64,000 bases of DNA from Drechslerella dactyloides (Eukaryota; Ascomycota; Orbiliomycetes; Orbiliales; Orbiliaceae): contig JAGTWJ010000001.1 in the NCBI GenBank assembly GCA_020064725.1, forward strand, positions 4,588,001 through 4,652,000. Reading direction: 5' to 3'. The position numbers were made by a program, and so were the translations under genes. Below the pieces are notes generated by a model that worked only from the letters and a program-made list of their open reading frames with translations, did no database searches and was not told where the DNA came from. Shown in pieces: positions 11,923-22,249 of this stretch. The stretch's first letter is position 1. The number at the start of each line of letters is the position of its first letter.

Positions 11923-12332
11923 ATGCCGGCCACTTCCTCCGATTTCGATACACTCCGCTTCTTGCTCCTTTGCATTGAGAAATGCGAGTACGTAATGACC
12001 TCCTCTTAAATCTACTAGACTCGCACCTGAAGTGTTTCAAATCGGCTGACTCCATCTCTCCCTTTCTTAGCACGAAGTCTATCGACTATGAAAACATTGC
12101 CGAGGAAACTGGCCTCCCTGGCTACAAAGCGGCATATAAGAAACTCTGGGACCTCAAAACCAAAATTCGCAAGAACATCAAGCAGGAAAACGGTGACGCT
12201 CCCAAGACACCAACCAAGGTCAAGAAGATCCGATCTCCCAAATCTTCACCAAGGAAGAAATATTTAGATGTAAAGCTCGAGGAGGCCGGGAAAATCTATG
12301 AATTGGAGAATTGTGATCGAGGTCTCATGTGA
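11923..12332 (+). CDS. Short Myb/SANT-like protein (cluster member F)
   Basis: Two exons, 11923-11987 and 12071-12332, give 108 aa, the shortest member. The first helix (RFLLLCIEKC) is split from the second by a phase-2 intron, close to but not identical with the D/E/G intron. IDYENIAEETGL and a third helix AAYKKLWDLKTKIRK follow, so the repeat covers about residues 5-57. The tail is short: KTPTKVKKIRSPKSSPRKK, then one psi-K-x-E motif (VKLE). There is no AT-hook or acidic run. It is either a naturally short member or one that lost its tail to an early stop; an unannotated 3' intron could also extend it. DNA binding is inferred. Confidence 0.72.
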
Positions 12333-13123
12333 AATGGCCATTATGTCATTCACTTCGACGATCGAATTGTTTGGGAATGCAATCCAAGTACTCGGGAGAT
12401 CAAAGTAAACGTGAAGAGTATCGGGTAATGCCAGTATTCAGGGCTGTCAATTAGTTAACTGATTTTGTCATTTCAAGTCTTATCAAATGTATTGTTTATA
12501 TCAATGTTGGAAATACGCGAAAGAGGTTCGTTAGAAAGGTAGATGTGTGCCCAACCTGAGGCTGAATCATGACAATCGCCCGCCAGGATTTTTAGTCGAA
12601 TGTGATATCTTTTGATCTACGTGAAATTCTTTCCTCTCTTCGATAATATTCGTTACAGAACCCGGTATTGCGGAAAGTTGTTGGTGGGGTGGTCCCGGGG
12701 TCCAACGTAAACCGTGCCGGTTGTGATGGCGGGGTCACCCTCGGCGAACGTTGGCCTGCATGGCTCCCCACCTTGTATTTGTCCCGCAAATCCGACTGCA
12801 GCGATTTGCTTACAGGCTTGCCGACGACCGATTTTGAAAAATCTGGCCTTGGAAATGACATCTGTTGATAAACTTGCCTGAAATTTTGAGAAGGATGTAG
12901 ATTATTGCAGAACCCAGCCCCTCCTTTCTGGGGGCTTATCGCCGGCTTGTGTCTGCCACCGCATTATATAAACTCCAAAATCTGCCCTCGATCTCGACTT
13001 GCAAATTCCCTCCTCGCAAGATCAAAGTCATCAATAGGCATTTGCAAGTCTCATACTCGCCGTCTTAATTGCAGATATCTCTAAACATTCACATACTTCT
13101 TGCACTCATACTTTCAGCCCAAG
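12333..13123. other. Intergenic region between F and G
   Basis: 3' flank of F and promoter of G. A TATA-like box lies at 12965. No other gene seen. Confidence 0.5.
12965..12972 (+). promoter_or_regulatory. Candidate TATA box for gene G
   Basis: TATATAAA lies about 150 bp upstream of the gene G start, a normal spacing for a fungal TATA promoter with a leader of roughly 120 nt. Confidence 0.5.
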
Positions 13124-13807
13124 ATGTCTCCAAGGAAGAGTTCGCACGTTTCCTCTTCCCAAAGCACCCCAACCAAAGCCTCTATCTCAAAGCTGTCCCC
13201 AGCCGGGTTCGGTACCCCAAAGAAGGCCTACGACGAATTCGCCAAGAAGGGCCGAAACATAGAGGTCCTCGTCGCAGTCCTTCTAAGTTCCAAGAAGCCA
13301 GACACTTTCGTCGACGTATGTCTCCCCGAAGACCTCCCATAACAGCCTTATCGAATATATTTGTCAAAGGACCATCAAGCAAGCTAATGGGTAACTGTGC
13401 ACTTTGTAAAACAAATGCAGACCTCGCAGATAAACTGGGACCTCGTCGCGGAGCGTCTGAACCTCAAGAACGCCAGGGTCGCATCCGTCCGCTATGGCCA
13501 AGTGAAGAAAGATCTGATGGAGTGCATCGAAGCCGCGAGTTTGAGTCCCGTCAAAAAGGATATCGATAGTGATGGCAGCAACGACGACGGCAGTCTGAGC
13601 CCGGCCGAGAGCCCGGCCGAGAGCCCAGCCGAGAGGGCGCCCACACCCCCACCCACTCCTCCCAAGGTAAAAATTCCTGATAACAAGGTCACCAAGCCGA
13701 AGGGCCGGCGCGGCCGCCCGCCGAAGGTCAAGGTTGTCGAGGAGGTAGTCAAGCCTGAGGATATTCGTGTTGAAACAGATGCAGAGACAGAGATTGATTT
13801 CGACTAA
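13124..13807 (+). CDS. Myb/SANT-like protein with AT-hook (cluster member G)
   Basis: Two exons, 13124-13315 and 13421-13807, give 192 aa. Unlike the others it has an N-terminal Ser/Thr/Lys extension of about 45 residues before the repeat. The repeat runs from the Val/Leu-rich helix (IEVLVAVLLSS), across a phase-0 intron, to INWDLVAERLNL and a third helix VASVRYGQVKKDL. Intron position and phase match D and E. The tail has a triple SPAE repeat (also a DNA repeat), a Pro/Thr-rich linker, a canonical AT-hook (GRRGRPPKVK), a psi-K-x-E motif (VKPE) and an acidic end (ETEIDFD). The AT-hook supports binding to the minor groove of AT-rich DNA; the biological role is unknown. Confidence 0.8.
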
Positions 13808-14603
13808 TGGATAGATGGTTGGAAGTCAAATGGTACTGAAGGAGGTCGAGGGACAAACAGATTGAAAAATTTCGCAAGATTGAACCTCAGTGCTTTATTT
13901 TCTATTTATCTTGTTTGTGAGATTGAGATTTAGTCTGTCAGAGGCCTTGAGATGGTCATTTCATTTCTGAGTTGCTGTTGTAGTCCTGATTGGTCGTCTT
14001 GTAGTGATAGGCTTCGATAGCCCTTCAATGAAAGTTTCAGATGCTCAGATGGAAACCTCCACCACACTAATAGTATTGACCCCTGCAGATTACTCGCCTG
14101 CTACTGGCTATGATGTATAAAAACTTGCTGGGCTTTCAATCATTGAAGATAAATTTGTGTTTGAGTGGTGTGCGCACACGTGCAGGTGCCCGAGCACATG
14201 GAGCATGGAATTGTCTGGAAGGCCCGAGCGAGATTGTGGGGAAACAAAGAAGTGGTGATTGCCCTGATATTTTGAGGGAAAGATCAAACAAACCTATCCG
14301 GAAAACCGCTGGAGCCAGCGGTGAATAGTGTCATGGCGGTAGCTTCGCTTCGCAGAGCTCTGGGTGTAGCTGAGAGAGTGGAGCTGGATATATCAGAGAA
14401 TATTATACAGCACTCAGTTCTGCGATTCAGATACTTCAAGGCAACTATAGATGTAGGATTTCTGAATTCTTCCCCCCCAATTCATCTCAGGGATTCTTCG
14501 CAATCACAGAATATTCGTACCCGCTTCGTATCGTCGGAGTTTCTTGTGGGATCCATAGTCTTTTGATATTTATATAACTTGGAATTCATCCACACCGTTC
14601 ACA
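13808..14603. other. Intergenic region between G and H
   Basis: 3' flank of G and promoter of H. A TATATAA motif at 14571-14577 lies only about 27 bp before the H start codon. No gene seen. Confidence 0.45.
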
Positions 14604-15339
14604 ATGGGCAAAGTTGTAAGTTGATCTAGCACACGCGACCCATGCAGCTAGCTTGATTGTCGACCAATATCTCACAATTGGATTCCAAAGGTCTGGACCG
14701 CAGATAACGATCGCAAGGTATGCGCCTTTGATCACAAGCCAACCCTGAAGCTTCGACTGACTTCATTATCACTTGAGCTTTTGATCCGCCTGATCGATAA
14801 ATCGGCAAAGTCGTACAACAGTGAGGCCTTGTGCAAGCTATTCGAAGGTACGCCTGCCAAACATTCCGCGCCCCATCAATTGCCAGCTACGTCTGACAGA
14901 ATTTTAAATAGGAGCAACCCCCAAGGCCATCGAAGAACGGATCGCTAAGCTCAAACGCGAAGCCAAAGCATTGGACGCTCGCTGCGCTGTGCAGCCGTCC
15001 GCGCCGCACAAGCCGAAGGGAAATTACTATACCGCCCCTCCGGTCCCGGGACAGCCATACGGCGGATTCAAAAGGAACATTGCGCAAGCTCAGAGCGAAG
15101 GCGAGAAGCCGGATGACGAGAAAGAGGGCGGGAAGGCAGCACCGGGCAAAGTCGTCAAAAAGGCGAGAACTACCAAAAAGAAGAGTGTGGCCAAAGCGAC
15201 AGTGACACCGGCGGGCGACGGCAAACAGACGGACGAGAAGCCTGACGCCGAGACGCCCACAACTGAAGTTTCCGCAATTCCAGCAGCTGTTGCTAGCACC
15301 GGAGGGTCTGAGGATGCAAAGATGGAAAACGGTCTCTGA
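14604..15339 (+). CDS. Myb/SANT-like small nuclear protein (cluster member H)
   Basis: Four exons, 14604-14615 (only 12 nt), 14691-14717, 14778-14847 and 14912-15339, give 178 aa. The start MGKV joins VWTADNDRK, then a Leu/Ile-rich helix, YNSEALCKLF and a third helix with PKAIEERIAKLKR. The introns after DNDRK (phase 0) and before the third helix (phase 1) match those of A and B. The very early extra intron is unique to H. The tail starts with a Pro/Tyr/Gly-rich segment (GNYYTAPPVPGQPYGGFKR) and continues as a Lys/Glu/Thr/Ala-rich region with KKARTTKKK. It is the only member without a true psi-K-x-E motif (AKME at the end is a weak match). DNA binding is inferred from the shared repeat. Confidence 0.75.
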
Positions 15340-15505
15340 GTCAGCGAGATGTAGTTGAAATATCGGCGGTAGCGACAGGGGCTCTTAGCATATTGAGCCC
15401 GCTGCACTCTTGTAAAGTTGTTACACGTTCAATGTATTGGTATATCAGGTAGTTGAATATATCTCCAACGACATTCCACATGCGTCATCTATGAGAACCA
15501 AGATC

Positions 15506-16183
15506 TTATGCGGCCTTCTTCTTCAGCTCGCTCTGTGCAACAGCAGTAATCCAGTCGACCACCCATATTCCCATGTACCACGACGCGGCACCCATGAGCA
15601 CGATGAACAGTCCGACGTTCAAAAGCGAGCGAGGCAACACGCCAAGGAGAAACTCGTCGAGAATTATATCGGCCAAAACTGGCTCCGGATGCTGCATCAA
15701 AGTCGCATTGGTCGTATAATACGAGGCGATGGCCGATATCTTGAGGTACATATGCGAGCCTAGGACGTGTTTTCCCATCGGATGAACGCTCAGCCAGAAG
15801 TCCGATGGCGCCTGTTCAATTAAATCAGCTACATGCATTTGTCGATCGATACGCAAGTTGGTCGCATCACTCACGGTAGCTGCCCAGCACACGCGAGCTT
15901 CATATCGAGCACCTGGCTTGAGGTCCTTCAGATGCACCCAAGAATCGACGCCTCGTGGAGCATCCGCGCTTGGAAATGCCCTGGGCAGCTCGACCCTCAG
16001 CCGCAGCTGCTCCGACTCTTTCGCGGCGGATAGCTCGCCAATCGGACTGGGATTTGTGTCGAGGACGTCGACATGTTGGCTTGACGCGTCCGGGGCGGTG
16101 AAGATGACCTTCTCGGTGTTAGCCCTCGCGAGGGAGCAGCAGAAGACGAGCAGCAGGATCGCATGAAGGACCGTTCGCATCAT
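15506..16183 (-). CDS. Type I ER membrane protein, Pga1-like (GPI-mannosyltransferase II co-activator) candidate
   Basis: Two exons on the minus strand, 16183-15875 and 15811-15506, give 204 aa. A 63-nt intron (15812-15874, GTGAGT...CAG) keeps the frame if retained, so the region also reads as one open frame of 225 codons. A signal peptide (MMRTVLHAILLLVFCCSLARA) is followed by NTEKVIFTAP, a lumenal domain with the signature RVCWAAT, one C-terminal transmembrane helix (about 165-188) and a short cytosolic tail ending KKAA, a dilysine ER-retrieval signal. The architecture fits Pga1 (partner of the Gpi18 mannosyltransferase in GPI-anchor assembly). I recognise the family only moderately well, so the name is tentative; an ER-resident type I protein is much surer. 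Confidence 0.7.
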   Translation of the reverse strand: MMRTVLHAILLLVFCCSLARANTEKVIFTAPDASSQHVDVLDTNPSPIGELSAAKESEQLRLRVELPRAFPSADAPRGVDSWVHLKDLKPGARYEARVCWAATVSDATNLRIDRQMHVADLIEQAPSDFWLSVHPMGKHVLGSHMYLKISAIASYYTTNATLMQHPEPVLADIILDEFLLGVLPRSLLNVGLFIVLMGAASWYMGIWVVDWITAVAQSELKKKAA

Positions 16184-16853
16184 GCTGCCGGTATCGATAG
16201 AGCTGGCCGCATGGCAGCATTCCTCGCTCGCTAAGACGTGGTGCAGGAGAGCCACGAAACGGTGCGGGAATTCGGGTAATTTCGAACCGAGATATGGACT
16301 GCAGCTGGAGAAGGAGTACCTGTGCGAGAGTACCGTGGCGTACTGTCGTTTGGGGCAGCTGGCCACGCTAGTCTCAGGCCAGAGCTCGACCGTCGAGGAG
16401 CTAATCTGTTTATCGGCAGCAGGCGAACACGTCCAATCAGAAGAGTGCAGGCGCACATGTAAACACGCCGCCGGGTCAGAGTTTTCACTGCGGTACCCAG
16501 CAGCCCACCCAATTCCCGCCGGCGCGCATGTACCGAGGAGGAGAAGTCGTTATATTTGATGTTGTGGAAGTATGTAGTTCGGAGGGAGGAGCAAAATAGT
16601 CGGGCGTGTTATTAAGCTTGGCTGGTTAGCGTCGTCTTCTTCGCTGGCTCGCAGCAACGGACGGGCAAAAGAAAGCACACGCCCCTTCTGCCCAGCTCAA
16701 CTATTTCTTCTCTCCTGGCCTCAACCCCCAACTCCCCCATCCATCCCCATCTCATCTCCATCGACCATCGTCCTCCTCGTTTGCTTCTCATATACCCCCA
16801 AAAGTAACGACCGTTTGTTCTTTTCTTTGCTCGTAACGACTTTGTAATCCATC
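16184..16853. other. Divergent promoter region, Pga1-like gene / alpha-tubulin
   Basis: About 670 bp shared upstream region. The tubulin side is strongly pyrimidine-rich (16690-16850), a frequent feature of highly expressed fungal genes. No other gene seen. Confidence 0.5.
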
Positions 16854-18765
16854 ATGCGTGAGGTTATTTCTATCAACGGTACGCCCGCTGCTCCCGCTCC
16901 CTGCTTCCCCTCACCGGCCACCGCGGCCATTGCCACCACTCCTGAAGCTCCAATGCTGACAGATTCATCACCTAACAGTCGGCCAGGCCGGTTGCCAGAT
17001 CGCAAACTCCTGCTGGGAGGTAGGAGCAATCCTTATGGAGCTTCCGCCCTTCCTTTCCGTGATGCTAACCAACACTCTTGGGATAGCTCTACTGCTTGGA
17101 GCACGGGATTCAGGTACGCTAGCCCTCTTGACGCGTCTTGTAACACCAGATTGTCAAACCGCAGACGCAACTGACCTATCAATCGGCTAGCCCGATGGTT
17201 ACTTAACAGAGGAACGCAAGACTGGCCCTCAGGATCAGGGTTTCAGCACTTTCTTCTCTGAGACCGGTATGTCGATAGCTCCCTTCCCCTGCATCTTAAC
17301 TGCAAGCAGCTCTCTCTGACCATTTGGAAATACAGGCCAGGGCAAGTATGTCCCAAGGACCATCTACGTCGACCTCGAACCCAATGTCGTCGACGAGGTC
17401 CGCACTGGCCCTTACCGCAGCCTGTTCCATCCGGAGCAGATGATCACCGGAAAGGAAGACGCCAGCAACAACTGTAAGAATATATGAGCTATTCCATGAC
17501 GCCGTCAAGCAATATGCATACTGACGATGACCAATGCAGATGCCCGCGGACACTATACCGTCGGGAAGGAGCTTGTCGACCAGGTCCTTGACAAGGTTCG
17601 ACGTGTCGCTGGTAAGCTTGTGTCAACATCCTACCTGGCAGAGCACGCGAAGCTAACAGGGTGATTGATCTCAGATAACTGCGCTGGTCTCCAGGGCTTC
17701 CTTGTCTTCCACTCGTTCGGTGGCGGCACTGGATCTGGCTTTGGTGCCCTGCTCATGGAACGTCTCTCCGTTGATTACGGAAAGAAATGTAAACTCGAAT
17801 TCTCGGTTTACCCAGCTCCACAAAACGCATCGTCTGTGGTCGAGCCCTACAACTCCATCCTGACCACACATACGACGCTCGAGCACTCTGATTGCAGCTT
17901 CATGGTCGACAATGAGGCCATCTACGACATCTGCCGCAAGAACTTGGGCATCCAGCGACCCAACTTTGAGAACCTCAACAGACTCATCGCCCAAGGTAGG
18001 CACTCCCACCCACCAAACCGATAAGATCTGTTCTGACAGAGATTGCGTAGTCGTGTCTTCTATCACTGCGTCGCTCCGCTTTGACGGATCGCTCAACGTC
18101 GACCTCAACGAGTTCCAGACCAACTTGGTCCCCTACCCTCGCATCCACTTCCCCCTCGTTGCTTATGCCCCAGTCATCTCTCAGACCAAGGCCCAGCACG
18201 AGGCCAACACTGTCAACGAAATCACAGCGGCTTGCTTCGAGCCCGTCAACCAGATGGTCAAGTGCGATCCCCGAAACGGCAAGTATATGGCCACCTGCCT
18301 CCTGTACCGCGGCGATGTCGTTCCAAAGGACGTCCACGCCGCCGTCGCCCAGGTCAAGACCAAGCGGACGATCCAGTTCGTCGACTGGTGCCCCACTGGT
18401 TTCAAGATCGGTATCTGCCACCAGCCGCCACAGCTGGTCCCCAACGGCGATCTCGCCAAGGTGAATCGTGCCGTGTGCATGCTGAGCAATACTACTGCGA
18501 TTGCCGATGCCTGGAAGGCGCTGAGCCACAAGTTCGATCTGATGTACTCAAAGCGTGCTTTCGTCCACTGGTATGTTGGTGAGGGTATGGAGGAGGGTGA
18601 ATTCTCCGAGGCTCGTGAAGATCTCGCTGCTCTGGGTACGTATTCCTTTCCAATGCTGACAGGTCTGCGGGAAGTTGCTAATTGCCGTTCGATGATTCAG
18701 AGCGAGATTACGAAGAGGTTGCCAGCGACAGCCTGGGCGGTGAGGAAGCCGAGGCTGAATATTAG
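16854..18765 (+). CDS. tubA: Alpha-tubulin
   Basis: Nine exons: 16854-16878, 16979-17019, 17087-17113, 17191-17266, 17336-17473, 17540-17611, 17675-17995, 18051-18635 and 18701-18765. They join in frame to 449 aa, the usual family length. The protein starts MREVISINVGQAGCQIANSC and contains the tubulin GTP-binding signature GGGTGSG, the alpha-type GTPase-activating loop region and the acidic C-terminal tail ending EEAEAEY with a terminal Tyr. It pairs with beta-tubulin to build microtubules. Most introns cluster in the 5' half, as is common in fungal tubulin genes. Which of the possible alpha-tubulin paralogues this is cannot be decided from one copy; the symbol follows Aspergillus usage. Confidence 0.97.
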
Positions 18766-20571
18766 ACCAGCTCCAGTACAAATTCTTGCTGATATAATTC
18801 ACCTTGTCTTCCATTATATTTTGATTCCCCTCTACCTTTTTTGACCTAATTCTTGATAACTCTACGGAGTGAGCAATTGCTCTTCAGAGTTCTTCTATTT
18901 TATCGAGCTTTCAGCCTGTTCCGCTCAAATTGCCTGCCAACCTCTGCCCGTCTACACCTTAAGCCTCTACTGTTTTTGTTTCATTTGTGATACATCTTCA
19001 ACCGCTGGAATCGTGAAAGAAGGCGAATAAAATCGATCGGATTGATGATAATACGCACACAACCACGCCCTGTAAATGAACAAGAGGCACCCGTTTAGAA
19101 CCCTTCCCCATGCATGTCCATTGCGTCTGGTCGCAAGACTACGTTTCCTTGCTTTACGTACGGGCATTTTGTCTCGAAGAATAAAAAAAGACACGAGGAA
19201 TACAGCCACTGGTACTCGTACATACCATAGTATAAAATAATATTTGGAGCCGAGCGAAGCAGCGCGTTCATGTCGATAGCTAACACACATGATATTTTTT
19301 TAACGAGCAGCCAAGCAGACAATCAAAGTATTGTAATTTCGTCTGAGGATCCATGCAGCAAACCTGCGTCGACGGATCAGCCGCAGGGTACGGATGCACG
19401 TCGGCTTAAATTATGGCTCTGGGCATCATTTTTCCACCTTAGCGTTACGAGCTATCATCTGATCTTTTGTCTTGAGTGCGCTTCGGACTGGGTAAATGGT
19501 CGCCCGCGCATGGGGGGGCAAGAAGACCCTGAAAATACATGCACATACAAGTAGCTGGGTATATATCGTATCGACATGGGTTAGGGATGCATGCGGCTGG
19601 AGAGGTCGTGTTTTGGCCTTTGGAGAGAAGCGCAGACGCCTGCGTGTAGGGGAATTTAAGAATCGAGGCAGGCTTATCGGCAAGCTTTCGATCGATATAT
19701 TGTTACGGTGAAATGGGCGACGATGCAGCGCTGCAGTGTCGCACAAGAGGGCAATCGGAAGCTTAAGGTCTTGGGCCGTTCTTATGCTTATGAGACGGGT
19801 CGGGGACGGCCTTACGAGGCGAATTATTGGCCGGTTGGACAAGGAACTGCATGGACGGATTGCGTCGTATAGGCTGCCAAATATCACCGCATGCATCGAG
19901 ATTCCCATCGTACGTGTGGCCACGCGGTAAGGCAGTAGACACTTTTACTAATCATCATCGTCAGTTACCGCCGTCGAACACCATGACGGGCGAGCAGCGG
20001 TTCGTTCGGTCGATGGCATGAAGCTGACAGCCACAGTCAGGCGTTTTCCAGTCCGCGTGGCTGGAAGACGGGTAAGCTTTTGGGGCGCAGCAGCGGGCCC
20101 TGGCGAAGATCGATTTCCGGGCTGCTTGAGAGATTAAAACGGGCAGTGCACAGTACAGCTGCAGCAGCGCTTGTGTCGACGGGACTCGGTGTCCTATACG
20201 GGCGTGGTGGAGCGGGTGTAATTGTCGATACAAAGCGTATTGTATGTAGTGGTAGCAGTAGCTCGAGGCATTTAACGATGGCGGGCCCCTCCTCCTGCAA
20301 CGGTGGAGACAAGCTTTGAGTGCTGCAGCGGAGCTTGCATTAGCTGATTATTGCGAGACCACCTTGTGCTACTGCTACTTGCACCCTTCTTTCCAACTGC
20401 TCGAGCTAGCTATATTATCCCTCCGTCCCGTCTGCTCTCGCATCGCATCGACATCTCATCGCCCATTGTATTTTTCTCCCCCCACGGACCGGTCGTTCGC
20501 CCATCCGTCAGTCAGCTACCGTCCGTATCATCTTTGGCAGACCGGCCGTCCCGTCTGCAGTTAGCTTCACG
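18766..20571. other. Intergenic region, alpha-tubulin / WW protein
   Basis: 3' flank of tubulin and a long upstream region of the WW-domain gene, including a CT-rich stretch near 20390-20520 that is probably its leader. The open frame 19426-19923 (minus) has no domain. No gene called. Confidence 0.45.
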
Positions 20572-22249
20572 ATGGCCGACGCCACTACCACACAGGCTCA
20601 ACCGGCTGCCCACCAAACGCCGCAGGCGACGAGTGCTTCTCCGAATCAAGCCGTTGGGCCTACACAGGCCCCTCCTCCTATCCCCGAAGGCTGGGTGCGT
20701 AACCCTCTCTCCTATCCCTTTGTCCTTGTTATCCGTCACACGTACTGCAATGAAGGTGTTCGAAGGATCAAGAGAAAACTCGACTCCGGGTGCTTATCGC
20801 TCGCGTATATGATAATGTGGCACGTACCCCGCTAACGCTTGGTGAACCCCTATTCTTCTACCAGATCGCGCAATGGGACCCGACCAACCAACGCTACTAC
20901 TTCGTCCAGCCGTCAACCGGTATCACGCAATGGGAAGTCCCCAACGGCACTCCCATCACCAGCTTCAGCGGTAGCGCCGTGCAGTCTCCCGGGCAATCGC
21001 AAGGGCAGGCACAGGCGCAAGCTGGCACCCCGCAGGCACAGACGGGCACTCCTACCGGCCAACAGACGCAAGGCCAACAGCCGCCTGGGTACTTTGACCC
21101 GCATGGAACTTCGCAGAATCAATATACGCCTCAGCAGGGTGGTACGCCGGGATACGACCCGAGTGCCAACGCACAGGGACAGTATACGCCCGGACAGACC
21201 GGTACGCCGGGCTATGACCCCAATGCTCCCGCGGGACAGTACCAGCCCGGTCCGCAAGATCAGACGTCTCGTGCCGGTGGGCTCGGCGCTATAGGGCAAG
21301 TTGCTGGTCTGCTTGGTGGAGGTGGCAAGTCAAGTCACGGCGGCGGCGGCGGGTTGGGACAGATGGCCGGGCTACTTGGTGGTGGGGGAAAGCAGAGCTC
21401 AGGTGGACATGGAGGAGGTGGCGGTGGTGGTGCCCTCGGCCAGGTTGCGAACCTCGCGGGCGGTCTTCTCGGTGGTGGGAAGAATAAGCCGAGCCACGGA
21501 GGCAGCAGTGGAGGTGGAGGTGGAGGCCTGGTAGGTCTCGCATCGGGTATCTTGGGCGGTGGGAAGAACAAGCCGAGTCACGGGGGAGGCGGCGGCGGCG
21601 GTGGACTCATGGGCATGGCGTCTGGGTTACTAGGTGGTGGAGGCGGTCAGGCTGCGCATAACCAACAGGCGGGGATCGCACAACAGTATGGTCACCAGGG
21701 ACAGGGAACATACCAAGGTCACACACAATACGGCGGGCAGAATCCGGTAAGTTCCCTCACGCATCTATCGATGGTTTCCAAAGGTAGTCGAGGAACGTGG
21801 CTGATATCGTGTGTGAATATGTGTAGACATACCAGCCGCCGCCGCAACAGGGTCAGTCTTACGGTCAGTACGGGGCCCCAAGCCCGTATGGCGCGACTCC
21901 GCAGGGACAGTATGCCCCGCCGCCTCAGCAGCATTACGGCGCTGGCTCCCCACCGGCGCAACAGCACTACGGTGCCTCTCCGCAGCCGTATCAGCCGCCG
22001 GGGCAGCACGGCGCTTCTCCACAGCCGTACCAAGCACCCGGGCAGCACGGCCAGCAGCCGTACCAAGTGCCTGGACAACAACAGTACGGTGGTCAACCGC
22101 AGCACGGCTATGCGCCTCCTGGACAGCAGCAATACGGTGCCCCGCAGCATACGCCGTCGCAGCAGCCGTATCAGGCCCCCGGCGGGTATGCCCCGCCTGG
22201 ACAGCAGGGCTTTGGGGGTGTTCCTCCCGGTGGATACGGGCCTCATTGA
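20572..22249 (+). CDS. WW-domain protein with Gly-rich and Gln/Pro/Tyr-rich repeats
   Basis: Exons 20572-20694, 20865-21746 and 21827-22249 give 475 aa. One WW domain (about residues 34-67) is split by intron 1: PPPIPEGW joins to IAQWDPTNQRYYFVQ, TGITQWEVP, with both Trp residues and the central aromatic pair kept. WW domains bind Pro-rich peptides. Next comes a Gln/Gly/Thr/Pro-rich stretch with repeated TPGYDP units, then five imperfect copies of an L/A-G-L-L-GGG-K/S-H-GGGG unit that resemble glycine-zipper helices, then a PQQ/YG/PYQ-rich low-complexity tail ending GGYGPH. The tail contains many PPxY-like and PYQ stretches that its own WW domain might bind. The composition suggests a prion-like or condensate-forming protein. 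Function unknown. Confidence 0.88.

Noticed and set aside
17984..18529. 181-codon minus-strand frame opposite alpha-tubulin
   Set aside because: Antisense shadow of a strongly codon-biased gene.
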